DNA of 64,000 nt from DASSUW01 sp963849695 (lineage in GTDB: Bacteria > Actinomycetota > Thermoleophilia > Solirubrobacterales > Solirubrobacteraceae), in contig CAWKIT010000019.1 of assembly GCA_963849695.1 (NCBI GenBank), positions 1 to 64,000 on the forward strand. Reading direction: 5' to 3'. Both the position numbers and the translations under genes were made by a program. This document shows positions 34,842 through 43,577 of this stretch, one piece after another. The notes beneath the pieces were generated by a model. It had not been told where the DNA came from, did not search any database, and saw only the letters and a list, made by a program, of their open reading frames with translations. Each line of letters begins with the position of its first letter. Positions within the stretch are counted from its first letter, which is position 1.

Positions 34842-35251
34842 GCGACCTGCGCATCACCGCCGGCCCGCTGGAGTTCGGCGCCGACTGGGTGGAGGCGGCG
34901 CCGAAGACGTGCGCCGCGTTCGGCGCCATGCTGCCGTTCGCCAACAAGATCATCCACGTCCGCTGGAGCGGCGAGTCGGCCTGGATCCCGCTCGGTGACC
35001 TTCAGACCGATCTCGGCTTCGAGAACCACACGAGCCACCCCGCGCCGGGCGAGATCCTGCTCTACCCCGGCGGCTACAGCGAGACCGAGATCCTGTTCCC
35101 GTATGGCGGGACGTGCTTCGCGAGCATCGTCGGCCAGCTCGCCGGCAACCATTTCCTGACCGTCACCGAGGGCCGCGAGCAGCTGCGCGAGCTGGGCCGC
35201 ATGGTGCTGTGGGAGGGCGCGCAGGACGTGCGGTTCGAGCGAGCCGGATGA
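34838..35251 (+). CDS. DUF3830 family protein
   Basis: A 137-residue soluble protein: MSDLRITAGPLEFGADWVEA, then MLPFANKIIHVRWSGESAWI and YPGGYSETEILFPYGGTCFA. DUF3830 proteins have a cyclophilin-like fold and are often found beside allantoin or hydantoin genes; their role is unknown. It is translationally coupled to allB, so a role in ureide metabolism is plausible. Confidence 0.82.
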   Translation: MSDLRITAGPLEFGADWVEAAPKTCAAFGAMLPFANKIIHVRWSGESAWIPLGDLQTDLGFENHTSHPAPGEILLYPGGYSETEILFPYGGTCFASIVGQLAGNHFLTVTEGREQLRELGRMVLWEGAQDVRFERAG

Positions 35252-35268
35252 CACGCGCGCGTTACCTC

Positions 35269-35280
35269 CCCACCGGTGGG
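35269..35280. promoter_or_regulatory. perfect 12-bp palindrome upstream of the solute-binding protein gene
   Basis: CCCACCGGTGGG, 72 bp before the ATG at 35352. It is a possible operator for substrate-dependent control of the lipoprotein gene. No regulator is encoded next to it. Confidence 0.35.
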
Positions 35281-35351
35281 TGCGCATAGCGGTCGACACT
35301 GCCCGCGCAGCGGCACTACCCTCCGGCGCAACTCGAAGGGGGAGGAAGTTG

Positions 35352-37103
35352 ATGAGACGTGCTGTAACGGCCCTCGCGGCCGTGCTCGCGCTTGCGTTCG
35401 TCGTCGGCTGCGGCGGCGACGACTCCGAGGAGCCTGCGGACCAGGGGAGCCAGCCGCAGCAGGAGGCCAAGCAGGGCGGCGATCTGACCATGCTGTACGC
35501 GGCGGACGTCGACTACATCGATCCGGGCATCACCTACTACCAGTACGGGTTCCCGGTCGCCTACGCGACGCAGCGGCCGCTGTACTCGTTCAAGCCCGAC
35601 GACGCGATCAACCCGGAGCCCGACCTCGCCGAGGGGCCGCCTGAGATCTCCGAGGACGGCAAGACCGTCACGGTCACGATCCGCACGGGCGTCAAGTTCA
35701 GCCCGCCGGTGAACCGGGAGGCGACCACGGCCGACGTCAAGTACGCGATCGAGCGCGGCTTCAAGCCTCAGGTCGCCGGCCAGTACGTGGGCGCCTACAT
35801 GGGCGACCTCGTGGGCCTGAAGGCGTACCAGGACGGCAAGGCCGACGAGATCAGCGGCATCACGACGCCGGACGACCAGACGATCGTCTTCAAGCTCGCG
35901 CGTGCGCGCGGCGCGATCCTCGCCGGAGCGCTGGCGCTGCCGGCCTCCGCGCCGGTGCCGAAGGAGTACGCGCAGAAGTTCGATCGCAGGACGCCCTCGG
36001 CATACGGGAGCAACCAGGTGGCCACCGGCCCGTACATGGTCGAGAACGACGAGTCGGGCAAGCTCACCGGCTACACCCCCGGTGTGGAGATCAAGCTCGT
36101 CCGCAACCCGAACTGGGACGCGGCGACCGACTACAAGCCGGCGTACCTGGATTCGATCACGATCAAGGAGGGCAGCGAGCCCGACGTGGCGTCGCGCCAG
36201 ATCCTCGAGGGCAACGCGCTGGTGTCGGGTGACTTCCAGCTCCCGGCCGCGATCCTCTCGCGCGTGTCCCAGGGTGACCAGAAGGACCAGCTGGTGCTGA
36301 CCCCGCCGACCGGGCGCGTCCGGTACCTCGCGGTGAGGACGGACCGGCCGCCGTTCGACAACCCGGACGTGCGGCGGGCGCTCAACGCGGGCATCAACAA
36401 GGACGCGCTGCGCCAGGCGTTCGGCGGCCCGATCACCGGTGACACCCCGACGCACTTCATCCCGCCGGGACAACCGGGGCACGACGAGGCCGGCGGCGCC
36501 GAGGGCACCGGCGCCGACTTCATGGCCAACCCCAAGGGCGACCTGGAGCTGGCGAAGGAGTACATGCGCAAGGCCGGCTACGAGTCCGGCATGTACGACG
36601 GCGGCAAGACGCTCTCCGGCGTGTCCGACAACGCGACCCAGCAGAAGAACATGACGCAGGTCGCGGTGGCGGAATTCGAGAAGCTCGGCTTCAAGATCGA
36701 CATGAAGTACGTCGCGCGCGACTCGATGTACACCAAGTTCTGTCAGGTGCCGAGCAACCAGCCCGACGTGTGCCCGAGCGTGGGGTGGCTGAAGGACTTC
36801 GCCGATCCCGAGACGCTGCTGGGGCCGACCTTCAACGGCAAGAACATCCTCGACCAGGGCAACTCGAACTGGCCCCTGCTCGACGACCCGGAGATCAACA
36901 AGGCGATGGACGAGGCCGAGGTGATCAACGATCAGGCCGAGCGCAACAAGGCGTGGGCCGAGATCGACAAGTCCCTGACCGAGGACGCCGTCGCCATCCC
37001 GTGGCTGTGGGACAAGCAGCCGATGCTCCTCTCGACCGACGTCAACGGCGTCGTGAACGAGTCCGTCGCGGCCTGGGACCTGACCTTCACGTCCCTGAAG
37101 TGA
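35352..37103 (+). CDS. solute-binding lipoprotein, family 5 (peptide/nickel/ureide-type ABC)
   Basis: A 583-residue protein. GGGAGGAA precedes the ATG. The lipobox is AFVVGCGGD, so it is a membrane-anchored lipoprotein. SBP_bac_5 features are GGDLTMLYAADVDYIDPGIT, LYSFKPDDAINPEPDLAEGP, ATGPYMVEND, VRRALNAGINKDALRQAFGG and VCPSVGWLKDFADPETLLGP. The ligand is unknown; the position after allB-DUF3830 suggests allantoin or a related ureide. No permease or ATPase genes follow; a terminator and a convergent gene do. Confidence 0.87.
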   Translation: MRRAVTALAAVLALAFVVGCGGDDSEEPADQGSQPQQEAKQGGDLTMLYAADVDYIDPGITYYQYGFPVAYATQRPLYSFKPDDAINPEPDLAEGPPEISEDGKTVTVTIRTGVKFSPPVNREATTADVKYAIERGFKPQVAGQYVGAYMGDLVGLKAYQDGKADEISGITTPDDQTIVFKLARARGAILAGALALPASAPVPKEYAQKFDRRTPSAYGSNQVATGPYMVENDESGKLTGYTPGVEIKLVRNPNWDAATDYKPAYLDSITIKEGSEPDVASRQILEGNALVSGDFQLPAAILSRVSQGDQKDQLVLTPPTGRVRYLAVRTDRPPFDNPDVRRALNAGINKDALRQAFGGPITGDTPTHFIPPGQPGHDEAGGAEGTGADFMANPKGDLELAKEYMRKAGYESGMYDGGKTLSGVSDNATQQKNMTQVAVAEFEKLGFKIDMKYVARDSMYTKFCQVPSNQPDVCPSVGWLKDFADPETLLGPTFNGKNILDQGNSNWPLLDDPEINKAMDEAEVINDQAERNKAWAEIDKSLTEDAVAIPWLWDKQPMLLSTDVNGVVNESVAAWDLTFTSLK

Positions 37104-37111
37104 CGCCCTCC

Positions 37112-37147
37112 GACCGTCGTGCGGGCACCTCCGCCCGCACGACGGTC
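37112..37147. terminator. perfect 15-bp hairpin between convergent genes
   Basis: GACCGTCGTGCGGGC (37112-37126) pairs with GCCCGCACGACGGTC (37133-37147) around ACCTCC. It lies 9 bp after the lipoprotein stop and touches the cupin stop on the other strand, so it can serve both directions. Confidence 0.85.
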
Positions 37148-37541
37148 ACGGCCGTCTGCGGCCCTCCTCGTCGAGCAGCACGACGCTCTCCTGCTCGTTC
37201 GGGTCGGTGCGCGCGATCACGGCCCGGCACGGCTCGTCGCCGGCGTTGAAGGGCTGATGGGGCATCCCGGCCGGGATGTAGAGGAAGTCGCCGGTGCCGA
37301 CCTCGAGCTCCTGGCTCAGGCTCTCGCCGTAGCGCATCTTCGCGCGGCCGCTGAGGACGAGGATCGCGGTCTCGTGCGCCTCGTGCAGATGCGCGAGCGC
37401 CTCGGCGCCGGGCGGCATGTCGAGCAGGTGCATACAGAGCGCCTGCGCGCCGGCGCTCTCGGCGGAGATGCCTTCGAAGTAGGACAGGCCCTGGCGGCCT
37501 TCGAACGGCCTGCCGCCGCGGATCACGGTGCACTTGTTCAC
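37146..37541 (-). CDS. single-domain cupin protein
   Basis: A 131-residue cupin. Motif 1 is LAHLHEAHETAILVLSGRAK and motif 2 is GDFLYIPAGMPHQPFN, giving the His/Glu/His metal site. The substrate is unknown. The ATG overlaps the stop of the Nod19-cupredoxin gene (ATGA), so they are co-translated. Confidence 0.85.
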   Translation of the reverse strand: MNKCTVIRGGRPFEGRQGLSYFEGISAESAGAQALCMHLLDMPPGAEALAHLHEAHETAILVLSGRAKMRYGESLSQELEVGTGDFLYIPAGMPHQPFNAGDEPCRAVIARTDPNEQESVVLLDEEGRRRP

Positions 37542-38884
37542 GGGCGGACCTCGATCGTCTGGGACATGGTCACGGGGTGGAGGGAGCAGAAGATCCGGTA
37601 CTGCCCCGGGGCTCCCAGCCGCCTGCGATACGTGCCGCGCGTCGTGTAGTACGACGCGAAGCCACGCGGGCCCGACGCGAGCGTGACGTCGTGCTCGACC
37701 GGGTCCGAGAACCGCCAGCGCACGGTGGCGCCGCTGGGCACGGACAGCCGGCGGGGCGTGAAGATCCCGTTGCGGACCTGTATCTCGGCGTCGCCGCCGC
37801 GGACGGCGATCGGACCGGTGAGCTCGGCCACCGGCCGTGCGATGCCGTTCGGGCCGAGCTCGGCGAGCTCGGGCTGCTCGAGCGGCGGCGCCTCGCGGCC
37901 GGGCGCGCCGAGGAACGCCAGCCGGTGCGTCTGGACGTCGCCCGGCAGCTGCGGGCAGGGCTCGGGGCGGCCGGCCCCGTGGGCGATGTAGAGGTGCATG
38001 ATCCCCATGACGGCGCTATGAGGGCTGCTATTCGCATAGCGCGAGGTGATCTTCAGGCGATCGCCGCGGCTGACCGCCCACCCGGTCGCCGACGTGGCCA
38101 CGCTCATGCTGCGCGGCGCCGGCTCGTGCAGCACCGGCGAGAGGTTGTAGATCGGATCCTCGGGCAGCCCGTAGCGAGCGTCGGAGGAGAGCAGCCGGCG
38201 GCCGCCGCAGCGCTGGTCGGCGACGTCGACCGACAAGGCGCCGCCGTGGGCGTGGCCCGCACCGGCGACGATCCGCCCGCCGCGCGGCACCACCCACGTG
38301 CGAGAGCGATCGTGCACGTCGCCGTCGCCCGGCACGCTGTAGATCTTTCCCTCGCGGCAGCTGACGCTGATCCAGTGGGGCGTGACCGGGATCTGGGGAT
38401 CGGTCTCGACGGTCACGGTGTACCGCAGGTAGACGCGATCGCGCGTGGGGCGGTGGTTCATGTACATCCACCCGACGCGCCAGCGGTCGCCCTTGCGCAC
38501 GCGATAGCCGTAGCCGGGTGGCAGCGCGATCGCCTGGTCCTCCTCCCCCGTGCCGTAGAACGTCTGGCCGGAGACGCTCCGGCAGTCGCCACCGTGCCGG
38601 TCGCCCGGGAAGCGGCCGTAGTTGACGAAGAACACGTGATGCAGCATCACCCGCTCCTGCGGCACCGGCCGGCCCTGCGAGTCCACCAGCCGGGCGTGCA
38701 TGGCGGTCACATAGCCGCCTCGCCGGGGCGCGGGCGCGTCGTCGCGGCCCTTCTCGGTGGAGTAGGCGCCGAGACTCACGGGCCCGACGCGGAACGTGTG
38801 CGTGCGGGTCTCGGCGGCGGCCGGCGCCGCGGCGACCATCAGGACGATCACCGCGATCGCGATCCCCGCACGTCCGATTCCCAC
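37538..38884 (-). CDS. secreted Nod19-like protein with C-terminal cupredoxin domain
   Basis: A 448-residue protein with signal peptide IAIAVIVLMVAAAPAAAETR. Residues about 30-330 resemble the stress up-regulated Nod19 family, rich in His (MLHHVFFVNYG, GHAHGGALSVDVADQRCGGR). Residues about 360-448 are a plastocyanin/azurin-like domain: VRWRFSDPVEHDVTLAS (first His) and YRIFCSLHPVTMSQTIEV (Cys, His, Met), a complete type 1 copper site. A role in copper binding or extracellular electron transfer is inferred. Confidence 0.75.
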   Translation of the reverse strand: MGIGRAGIAIAVIVLMVAAAPAAAETRTHTFRVGPVSLGAYSTEKGRDDAPAPRRGGYVTAMHARLVDSQGRPVPQERVMLHHVFFVNYGRFPGDRHGGDCRSVSGQTFYGTGEEDQAIALPPGYGYRVRKGDRWRVGWMYMNHRPTRDRVYLRYTVTVETDPQIPVTPHWISVSCREGKIYSVPGDGDVHDRSRTWVVPRGGRIVAGAGHAHGGALSVDVADQRCGGRRLLSSDARYGLPEDPIYNLSPVLHEPAPRSMSVATSATGWAVSRGDRLKITSRYANSSPHSAVMGIMHLYIAHGAGRPEPCPQLPGDVQTHRLAFLGAPGREAPPLEQPELAELGPNGIARPVAELTGPIAVRGGDAEIQVRNGIFTPRRLSVPSGATVRWRFSDPVEHDVTLASGPRGFASYYTTRGTYRRRLGAPGQYRIFCSLHPVTMSQTIEVRP

Positions 38885-38917
38885 GGTTGCGAACCTAAGG
38901 CGGGTCCGCGCAAGCAG

Positions 38918-40423
38918 TCAAGCCCGCCAGTAGTTCTGGCCGAGCAGCACCGCGACCGGGATGATCTCGACGCGGCCGAGCCACATGAGCACGGTCAGTA
39001 CGCCGGTCGAGACGTCGCTGAACGGCTCGTAGGAGCCGAACGGCCCGGCGAACCCGAACGCGGCGCCGATGTTCCCGAGGCACGCCGCGCTCGCCCCGAT
39101 CGCCTCGACCACCGCCAGCCCGGTGTCGCCGGCACGCGCATCGATCAGCAGCGCGAGCGTGCCGAGCGCGAACGTGAGGATGTAGAGCAGGACGAACACG
39201 ACCGTCGAGCGCAGCGCGCGTTCCTCGACCGGGACGCCGCTGGCCCGGATCGGCACCACCGCCTCGCGGTGGATCGTCTGCTCGAGCTCGCGGCGCACCA
39301 TCTTGAACAGCAGGAGGTGGCGTATGACCTTGATCGAGCCGCCGGTCGAGCCCGCCGAGGCGCCGACGAACATCAGCAGCAGCAGCGTCATCGTCGCCAG
39401 CGCGCCCCACGCCGTCGAGTCGGCGGTGCCGAAGCCGGTCGTCGTCATGACCGACACCGACTGGAAGGCGCCGTACCGGAACGCCTCCTCCCCGCTCGCG
39501 AACCCGCCTGCGAGCAACTCGAGCGTGACCAGCGCCGAGCCCACGACGGCGAACGCGAGGTAGAGGCGGAGCTCCTCGTCGCGACCGAGGATGCGGAAAT
39601 GGCGCTGGACGAAGACGCGGTACAGGCGCAGGAAGTTGATCCCGGCGATCAGCATGAGGATCAGCAGCACGTACTGGGTGACCGGCGCGAACACGGCGGT
39701 GGACTGGTTGTAGGTCGAGAAGCCGCCGAGCGCGACCACGGAGAACGCATGCGCGACCGCGTCATAGAGCGTCATCGCCGGGTCGAGGCCGGTCCAGCCG
39801 AGCGCCGCCAGCACGACGACCGCGCCGACGGTGAGGCCGACGTACAGCGTCCACAGCCGCCGCGCCGTCTCGCGGATCGTTTCGCTGAAGCGCTCGATAT
39901 CTGTCGGGCCCGCGAGCTCGGATTGCAGCAGCTGGCGGCCGCCGATCCGCAGGCGGGGCAGGACCGCGACGGCCAGGATGATGATGCCCATGCCGCCGAG
40001 CCAGGTGCTGAACTGGCGCCAGAACAGCATCGAGCGGCTCAGGCCCTCGACGTCGGTCGCCACCGTCGCACCCGTCGCGGTGAAGCCCGACACCGACTCG
40101 AAGTAGGCGTCGAGCGGTCTCGAGAGCTGCGGCTCGCCGGTGAACAGGAACGGCAGCGCGCCGAACACCGGGACCAGCAGCCAGATCAGGGCGACGACCA
40201 GGAAGCTCTCGCGCGGGCCGACGGCGGCGCCGGTCTTCGGGCCGGTGATCTGGTCGAGCAGCAGACCGGCGCCGGCGGCGACGGCGCCGGCGGCGAGGAA
40301 CGGCCACGCCGGCTCGCCGTAGCCGAGCGCGACGGCGGCGGGGACGACGAACGCGGCGCCGACCCACTTCAGGACCCCGCCGATCAGGTCGAGCGCATTG
40401 CCGACGTCGACGCCGGTGATCAG
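38918..40423 (-). CDS. trkH: TrkH-type potassium uptake channel subunit
   Basis: About 501 residues with ten or so membrane spans and the four selectivity loops of the Trk/Ktr family, among them ESVSGFTATGATVATDVEG, HAFSVVALGGFSTYNQ, FQSVSVMTTTGFGTADSTAW and SAACLGNIGAAFGFAGPFGS. No ATG, GTG or TTG opens the frame near the expected start; a CTG at 40423-40421 overlaps the trkA stop (CTGA) and gives LITGVDVGNALDLIG, the expected N-terminus. It takes up potassium with TrkA. Confidence 0.88.
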   Translation of the reverse strand: MITGVDVGNALDLIGGVLKWVGAAFVVPAAVALGYGEPAWPFLAAGAVAAGAGLLLDQITGPKTGAAVGPRESFLVVALIWLLVPVFGALPFLFTGEPQLSRPLDAYFESVSGFTATGATVATDVEGLSRSMLFWRQFSTWLGGMGIIILAVAVLPRLRIGGRQLLQSELAGPTDIERFSETIRETARRLWTLYVGLTVGAVVVLAALGWTGLDPAMTLYDAVAHAFSVVALGGFSTYNQSTAVFAPVTQYVLLILMLIAGINFLRLYRVFVQRHFRILGRDEELRLYLAFAVVGSALVTLELLAGGFASGEEAFRYGAFQSVSVMTTTGFGTADSTAWGALATMTLLLLMFVGASAGSTGGSIKVIRHLLLFKMVRRELEQTIHREAVVPIRASGVPVEERALRSTVVFVLLYILTFALGTLALLIDARAGDTGLAVVEAIGASAACLGNIGAAFGFAGPFGSYEPFSDVSTGVLTVLMWLGRVEIIPVAVLLGQNYWRA

Positions 40424-41745
40424 AGCACCTTCTCGACCAGCGCCGCGCGGCGCGACTCCACGAAGATGATCACACGGTCGCCGGCCAGCAGTGAGTCGGA
40501 GCCGTGCGGGAAGATCACACTGCCGTCCCGGATCAGCGCGCCGATCACCGATCCGGTCTGTGGCAGGTCGTCGAACTTCTTGCCGGCGAGCTCGGACTCC
40601 GGGCGGACCGTCAGGTCGAGGATCTCGAAGCGGTCGCCCTCGAGCATGGCGATCTGGCGGATGCGCGGGTCGTGGGCGAAGCGCACGAACTCCTCCGCGA
40701 CCACCTGGCGCGGGTTGATCGCGACGTCCACGCCTCCGCGCTCGTAGACCGAGACCGCGGCCGGGTCGTGCGCCAGTGCGACGGTCAGCCGCACGCCGTG
40801 GACCCGCGCGAGCACCGCCGCGTAGAGGTTCTTGGCGTCGTCGTTGAGGCAGAACACCGCCGCCTGCGCGCGGCCGATCCGCTCGCGCTCGAAGAACTCC
40901 GGGTCGAAGGCGTGGGCGCAGAAGACGCGCGCCTCCGGCAGCGCCTCGGCCGCCTCGGTCGCCCGCCGGTGGTCGGAGTCGACGAGCCGGACGCGGACGT
41001 CGCGGTGGAGCAGCACGCGCGCGATCGTCGACCCCATCTGGCCGGCGCCGAACACGACGAGTTCGTCGACCTCCTGGCCACCGCGCGCGATCTGGCGGCT
41101 CCATTCGCGCGCCGACGCCGGCGAGGCGATGACGACGATGCGGTCGCCGGGCTCGATCACCTCGCTCCCGCGCGGCAGGATCAGCTGGGCGCCGCGGATG
41201 ATGGCGACCACCTTCGAGTCGTCGGGGATCGCCGCCTCGCGCAGCGGGCGGCCGATCAGCCGGCCGGTGCTCGCGTCCTCCGGGATGTCGAACTCGACGA
41301 TCTGCACCTTGCCGTCGGCGAACACGTCGGTCTGCCGGGCGGCGGGGATGCCGATCAGGCTCGAGACCGCGTTCCCGGTCTCGAGCTCGGACGAGACCAT
41401 GAAGTCGACGTCGATCTCGCGCTCGCGCCACGCCTCCAGATACTCGACGCTGCTCGTGCGCACGATCACGCGCGCGTCGGAGAGCTTGCGCCCGAGCATC
41501 GCGCACACCAGGTTCGCCTCCTCGCGCGGGCTGCACGCGATCAGCAGGTCCGCGTGCTGGATCCCGGCCTCGCGCATCACGCGCTTGGTCGTGCCGTTGC
41601 CCTCGACGGTGCGGACGTCATAGCGGTCCGCCAGCGGCGTGAGCCGCGCGTCGTCGACGTCGACCACCGTCATGTCGTGCTCGGAGTGCAGCGCCTCGAC
41701 GACCGCACGGCCGACGTTCCCGGCGCCGAGGACGACGATCTTCAT
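40420..41745 (-). CDS. trkA: TrkA, potassium channel NAD-binding regulator
   Basis: A 441-residue soluble protein with two RCK_N Rossmann domains (MKIVVLGAGNVGRAVVEALH and DELVVFGAGQMGSTIARVLL), each followed by an RCK_C (TrkA_C) domain such as FEILDLTVRPESELAGKKFD. It binds NAD(H) and gates TrkH, whose gene overlaps its stop codon. Confidence 0.93.
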   Translation of the reverse strand: MKIVVLGAGNVGRAVVEALHSEHDMTVVDVDDARLTPLADRYDVRTVEGNGTTKRVMREAGIQHADLLIACSPREEANLVCAMLGRKLSDARVIVRTSSVEYLEAWREREIDVDFMVSSELETGNAVSSLIGIPAARQTDVFADGKVQIVEFDIPEDASTGRLIGRPLREAAIPDDSKVVAIIRGAQLILPRGSEVIEPGDRIVVIASPASAREWSRQIARGGQEVDELVVFGAGQMGSTIARVLLHRDVRVRLVDSDHRRATEAAEALPEARVFCAHAFDPEFFERERIGRAQAAVFCLNDDAKNLYAAVLARVHGVRLTVALAHDPAAVSVYERGGVDVAINPRQVVAEEFVRFAHDPRIRQIAMLEGDRFEILDLTVRPESELAGKKFDDLPQTGSVIGALIRDGSVIFPHGSDSLLAGDRVIIFVESRRAALVEKVL

Positions 41746-41806
41746 GGCGGCAGACTACGGGCGACGCGGAGCGAGGTGCGCGGTCGCCGATCCGTTTACC
41801 TGCGAG

Positions 41807-42682
41807 TCAGGTGTCTGTCGCCGTCGCCGCGGCAGGCACGTCGATCGCGGCGGCCCGCTGAGGACGGAACTTCACGTGCTCGAGCACGCCCCCGCGGCGC
41901 ACGATCACCGCGCTCGACTCGTCGATCTCGTGCCACCCGCCGGGCAGCTCGGCGAACGGCTCGGACGCGATGACCCGGTCGTCGTCGGTCAAGTGCGCTA
42001 CCCGCGGGTTGTCTGGGGCGAGCTGGCGCACGGTGGCGACGTCGGCGGACGCGAACAGGGAGCGGGCGCGGCCCTCGGTCGCGTACCGCACGGCCCACAG
42101 AGTGTCGCCGTCCGAGACGCCGAACGTGCCCTGCACCAGGGGGGCGACTCCGCGCTTGGCCGCGGTCGCCTCGATGAGGCCGACGGTGCGCTCGAGCGCT
42201 GGGATCGGGTCGTCCTCGAGCCCGAACGTGAGCGCGAGCCGGAACACCACCTCGGTGTCAGTGGACCCCGTGATGTCGGCGAACAGGATCGGATCGATCG
42301 CGAACATGAGATCGCGTCGGATGGCGTGGAAGTCGCCGATGTAGCCGTTGTGCACGAACAGCCACCGGTCGTGGCGGAAGGGATGGCAGTTGGTCTGCTG
42401 CACCGGCGAGCCGATCGCCGCGCGCACGTGCGCCAGGAACAACGGCGATTCTACGTGCGCGGCGAGCTCGCGCAGGTTCGCATCGCCCCACGCCGGCGCG
42501 ACGCTGTGGTAGACGGCCGGACCCTTGCCGGCGCCGTACCAGCCGAGGCCGAAGCCGTCGCCGTTCGTCGGTTCGGCGCCCATGCGTGAGTGCAGGCTCT
42601 GGTCCACGATCCCGTGCTGGGTCTTGAAGAGAAGCTCCTCGATCGGGACCGGCTGCCCGAACCACGCCATCCAGCGACACAT
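41807..42682 (-). CDS. class II glutamine amidotransferase (YafJ/EgtC type)
   Basis: About 291 residues starting MCRWMAWFGQ; Cys2 becomes the N-terminal nucleophile after Met removal. Supporting motifs are GDGFGLGWYGAGKGPAVYHS, LFLAHVRAAIGSPVQQTNCH, and PFRHDRWLFVHNGYIGDF. The ATG at 42682 is preferred over 42691 because the catalytic Cys must be residue 2; GGGGGAG precedes it. The acceptor substrate is unknown; no ergothioneine genes are adjacent. Confidence 0.88.
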   Translation of the reverse strand: MCRWMAWFGQPVPIEELLFKTQHGIVDQSLHSRMGAEPTNGDGFGLGWYGAGKGPAVYHSVAPAWGDANLRELAAHVESPLFLAHVRAAIGSPVQQTNCHPFRHDRWLFVHNGYIGDFHAIRRDLMFAIDPILFADITGSTDTEVVFRLALTFGLEDDPIPALERTVGLIEATAAKRGVAPLVQGTFGVSDGDTLWAVRYATEGRARSLFASADVATVRQLAPDNPRVAHLTDDDRVIASEPFAELPGGWHEIDESSAVIVRRGGVLEHVKFRPQRAAAIDVPAAATATDT

Positions 42683-42687
42683 CGCGA

Positions 42688-43005
42688 TCACTCCCCCTTC
42701 GTCTCATCCACCGGCATGGCGGGCTGATGCGCGGGATGATCCCATCCGTCGAGATCCGGCGCGTCACCCCGATCAGATGATCCGACGCCGGTGCGCGGCG
42801 GCCATGGAACCGTGCCCGTCACGGTCGTTCCGCGACCCGGTGCCGACCCGACGTCGATGTGCCCGCCGACCGTGTCGACACGGTCGTGGAGGCTCGCGAG
42901 GCCCTTTCCGCGCGTCGCCGTCCGAGGGTCGAAGCCGCATCCGGTGTCACGGACGCTCGCAACGTCGCCAGCTCGTGCCTGGAGTGCGCCGTGAGAAGCT
43001 GTCAC
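42688..43005 (-). pseudogene. C-terminal remnant of a histidine kinase ATPase domain
   Basis: The frame carries ASVRDTGCGFDP (G1 box) and GKGLASLHDRVDTVGGHIDV, then GSAPGRGTTVTGTVP (G2 region), the end of a NarX/DesK-type HATPase. The N box, His box and all sensor parts are missing, so no complete kinase is present. It ends 5 bp before the glutamine amidotransferase ATG. Confidence 0.65.
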
Positions 43006-43105
43006 CGTCCTCAGGCGATCGCGCTTCAGCCGTTCGGCGCTCGGGCGGCACTGCTCCAGATCGAGATCGCAGCTCGCAGCGGCTACTCGCCGTAATGTCG
43101 GACGC

Positions 43106-43309
43106 CTACCGGGGCGGCTCCTCGTCGCGAGGCGTGATCCGCGGCAGCGCCACCTGTTGGCCCGAGCGCGTGTCAGGAAACGCGATGTACGCGGCCGGCG
43201 GTCCGCCGAACCAGGTCGTGGTCTCGACGTCGCCGACGAACACCCCGGGCCGCAGAGAGCCGTCAGGCTCCTCGACCCACACTTTCTGACCCTCTCGGAA
43301 GCCGTCCAT
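43106..43309 (-). CDS. small hypothetical protein
   Basis: A 67-residue protein: MDGFREGQKVWVEEPDGSLR, then PGVFVGDVETTTWFGGPPAA and YIAFPDTRSGQQVALPRITP. It looks like a small beta-barrel (SH3/Tudor-like). GAGGA precedes the ATG at 43309. It is more protein-like than the surrounding frames. A GCATCATCCCG element like that at 30872 lies about 80 bp upstream. Confidence 0.6.
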   Translation of the reverse strand: MDGFREGQKVWVEEPDGSLRPGVFVGDVETTTWFGGPPAAYIAFPDTRSGQQVALPRITPRDEEPPR

Positions 43310-43577
43310 ATGCCAGATCCTCCTCGCGCTGAGTCCCGCTGGTCCGGGCGGATCCATCATCGGCCGGCCGCCGGGCAGGCGCATCATCCCGTTGAGGTGA
43401 TCCCGTGACGGTTCTGCACGCCGGGTACCACCCGGCATGAAGGCGGTCGGGTATCGCCGGGGTTCTCGCGCTGGAGCCACGGGTCAGGGCTGCAGTCGGC
43501 GTCGTCTTCTCGGTCACGACCATTTTGGCGTAGGCGTGGCGCGGGGTGGCGCCACCGGCTGTGGGAGGATCCGCCCC

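Noticed and set aside
37577..40747. 1056-codon open frame on the plus strand
   Set aside because: Antisense to the Nod19-cupredoxin, trkH and trkA genes; no family features.
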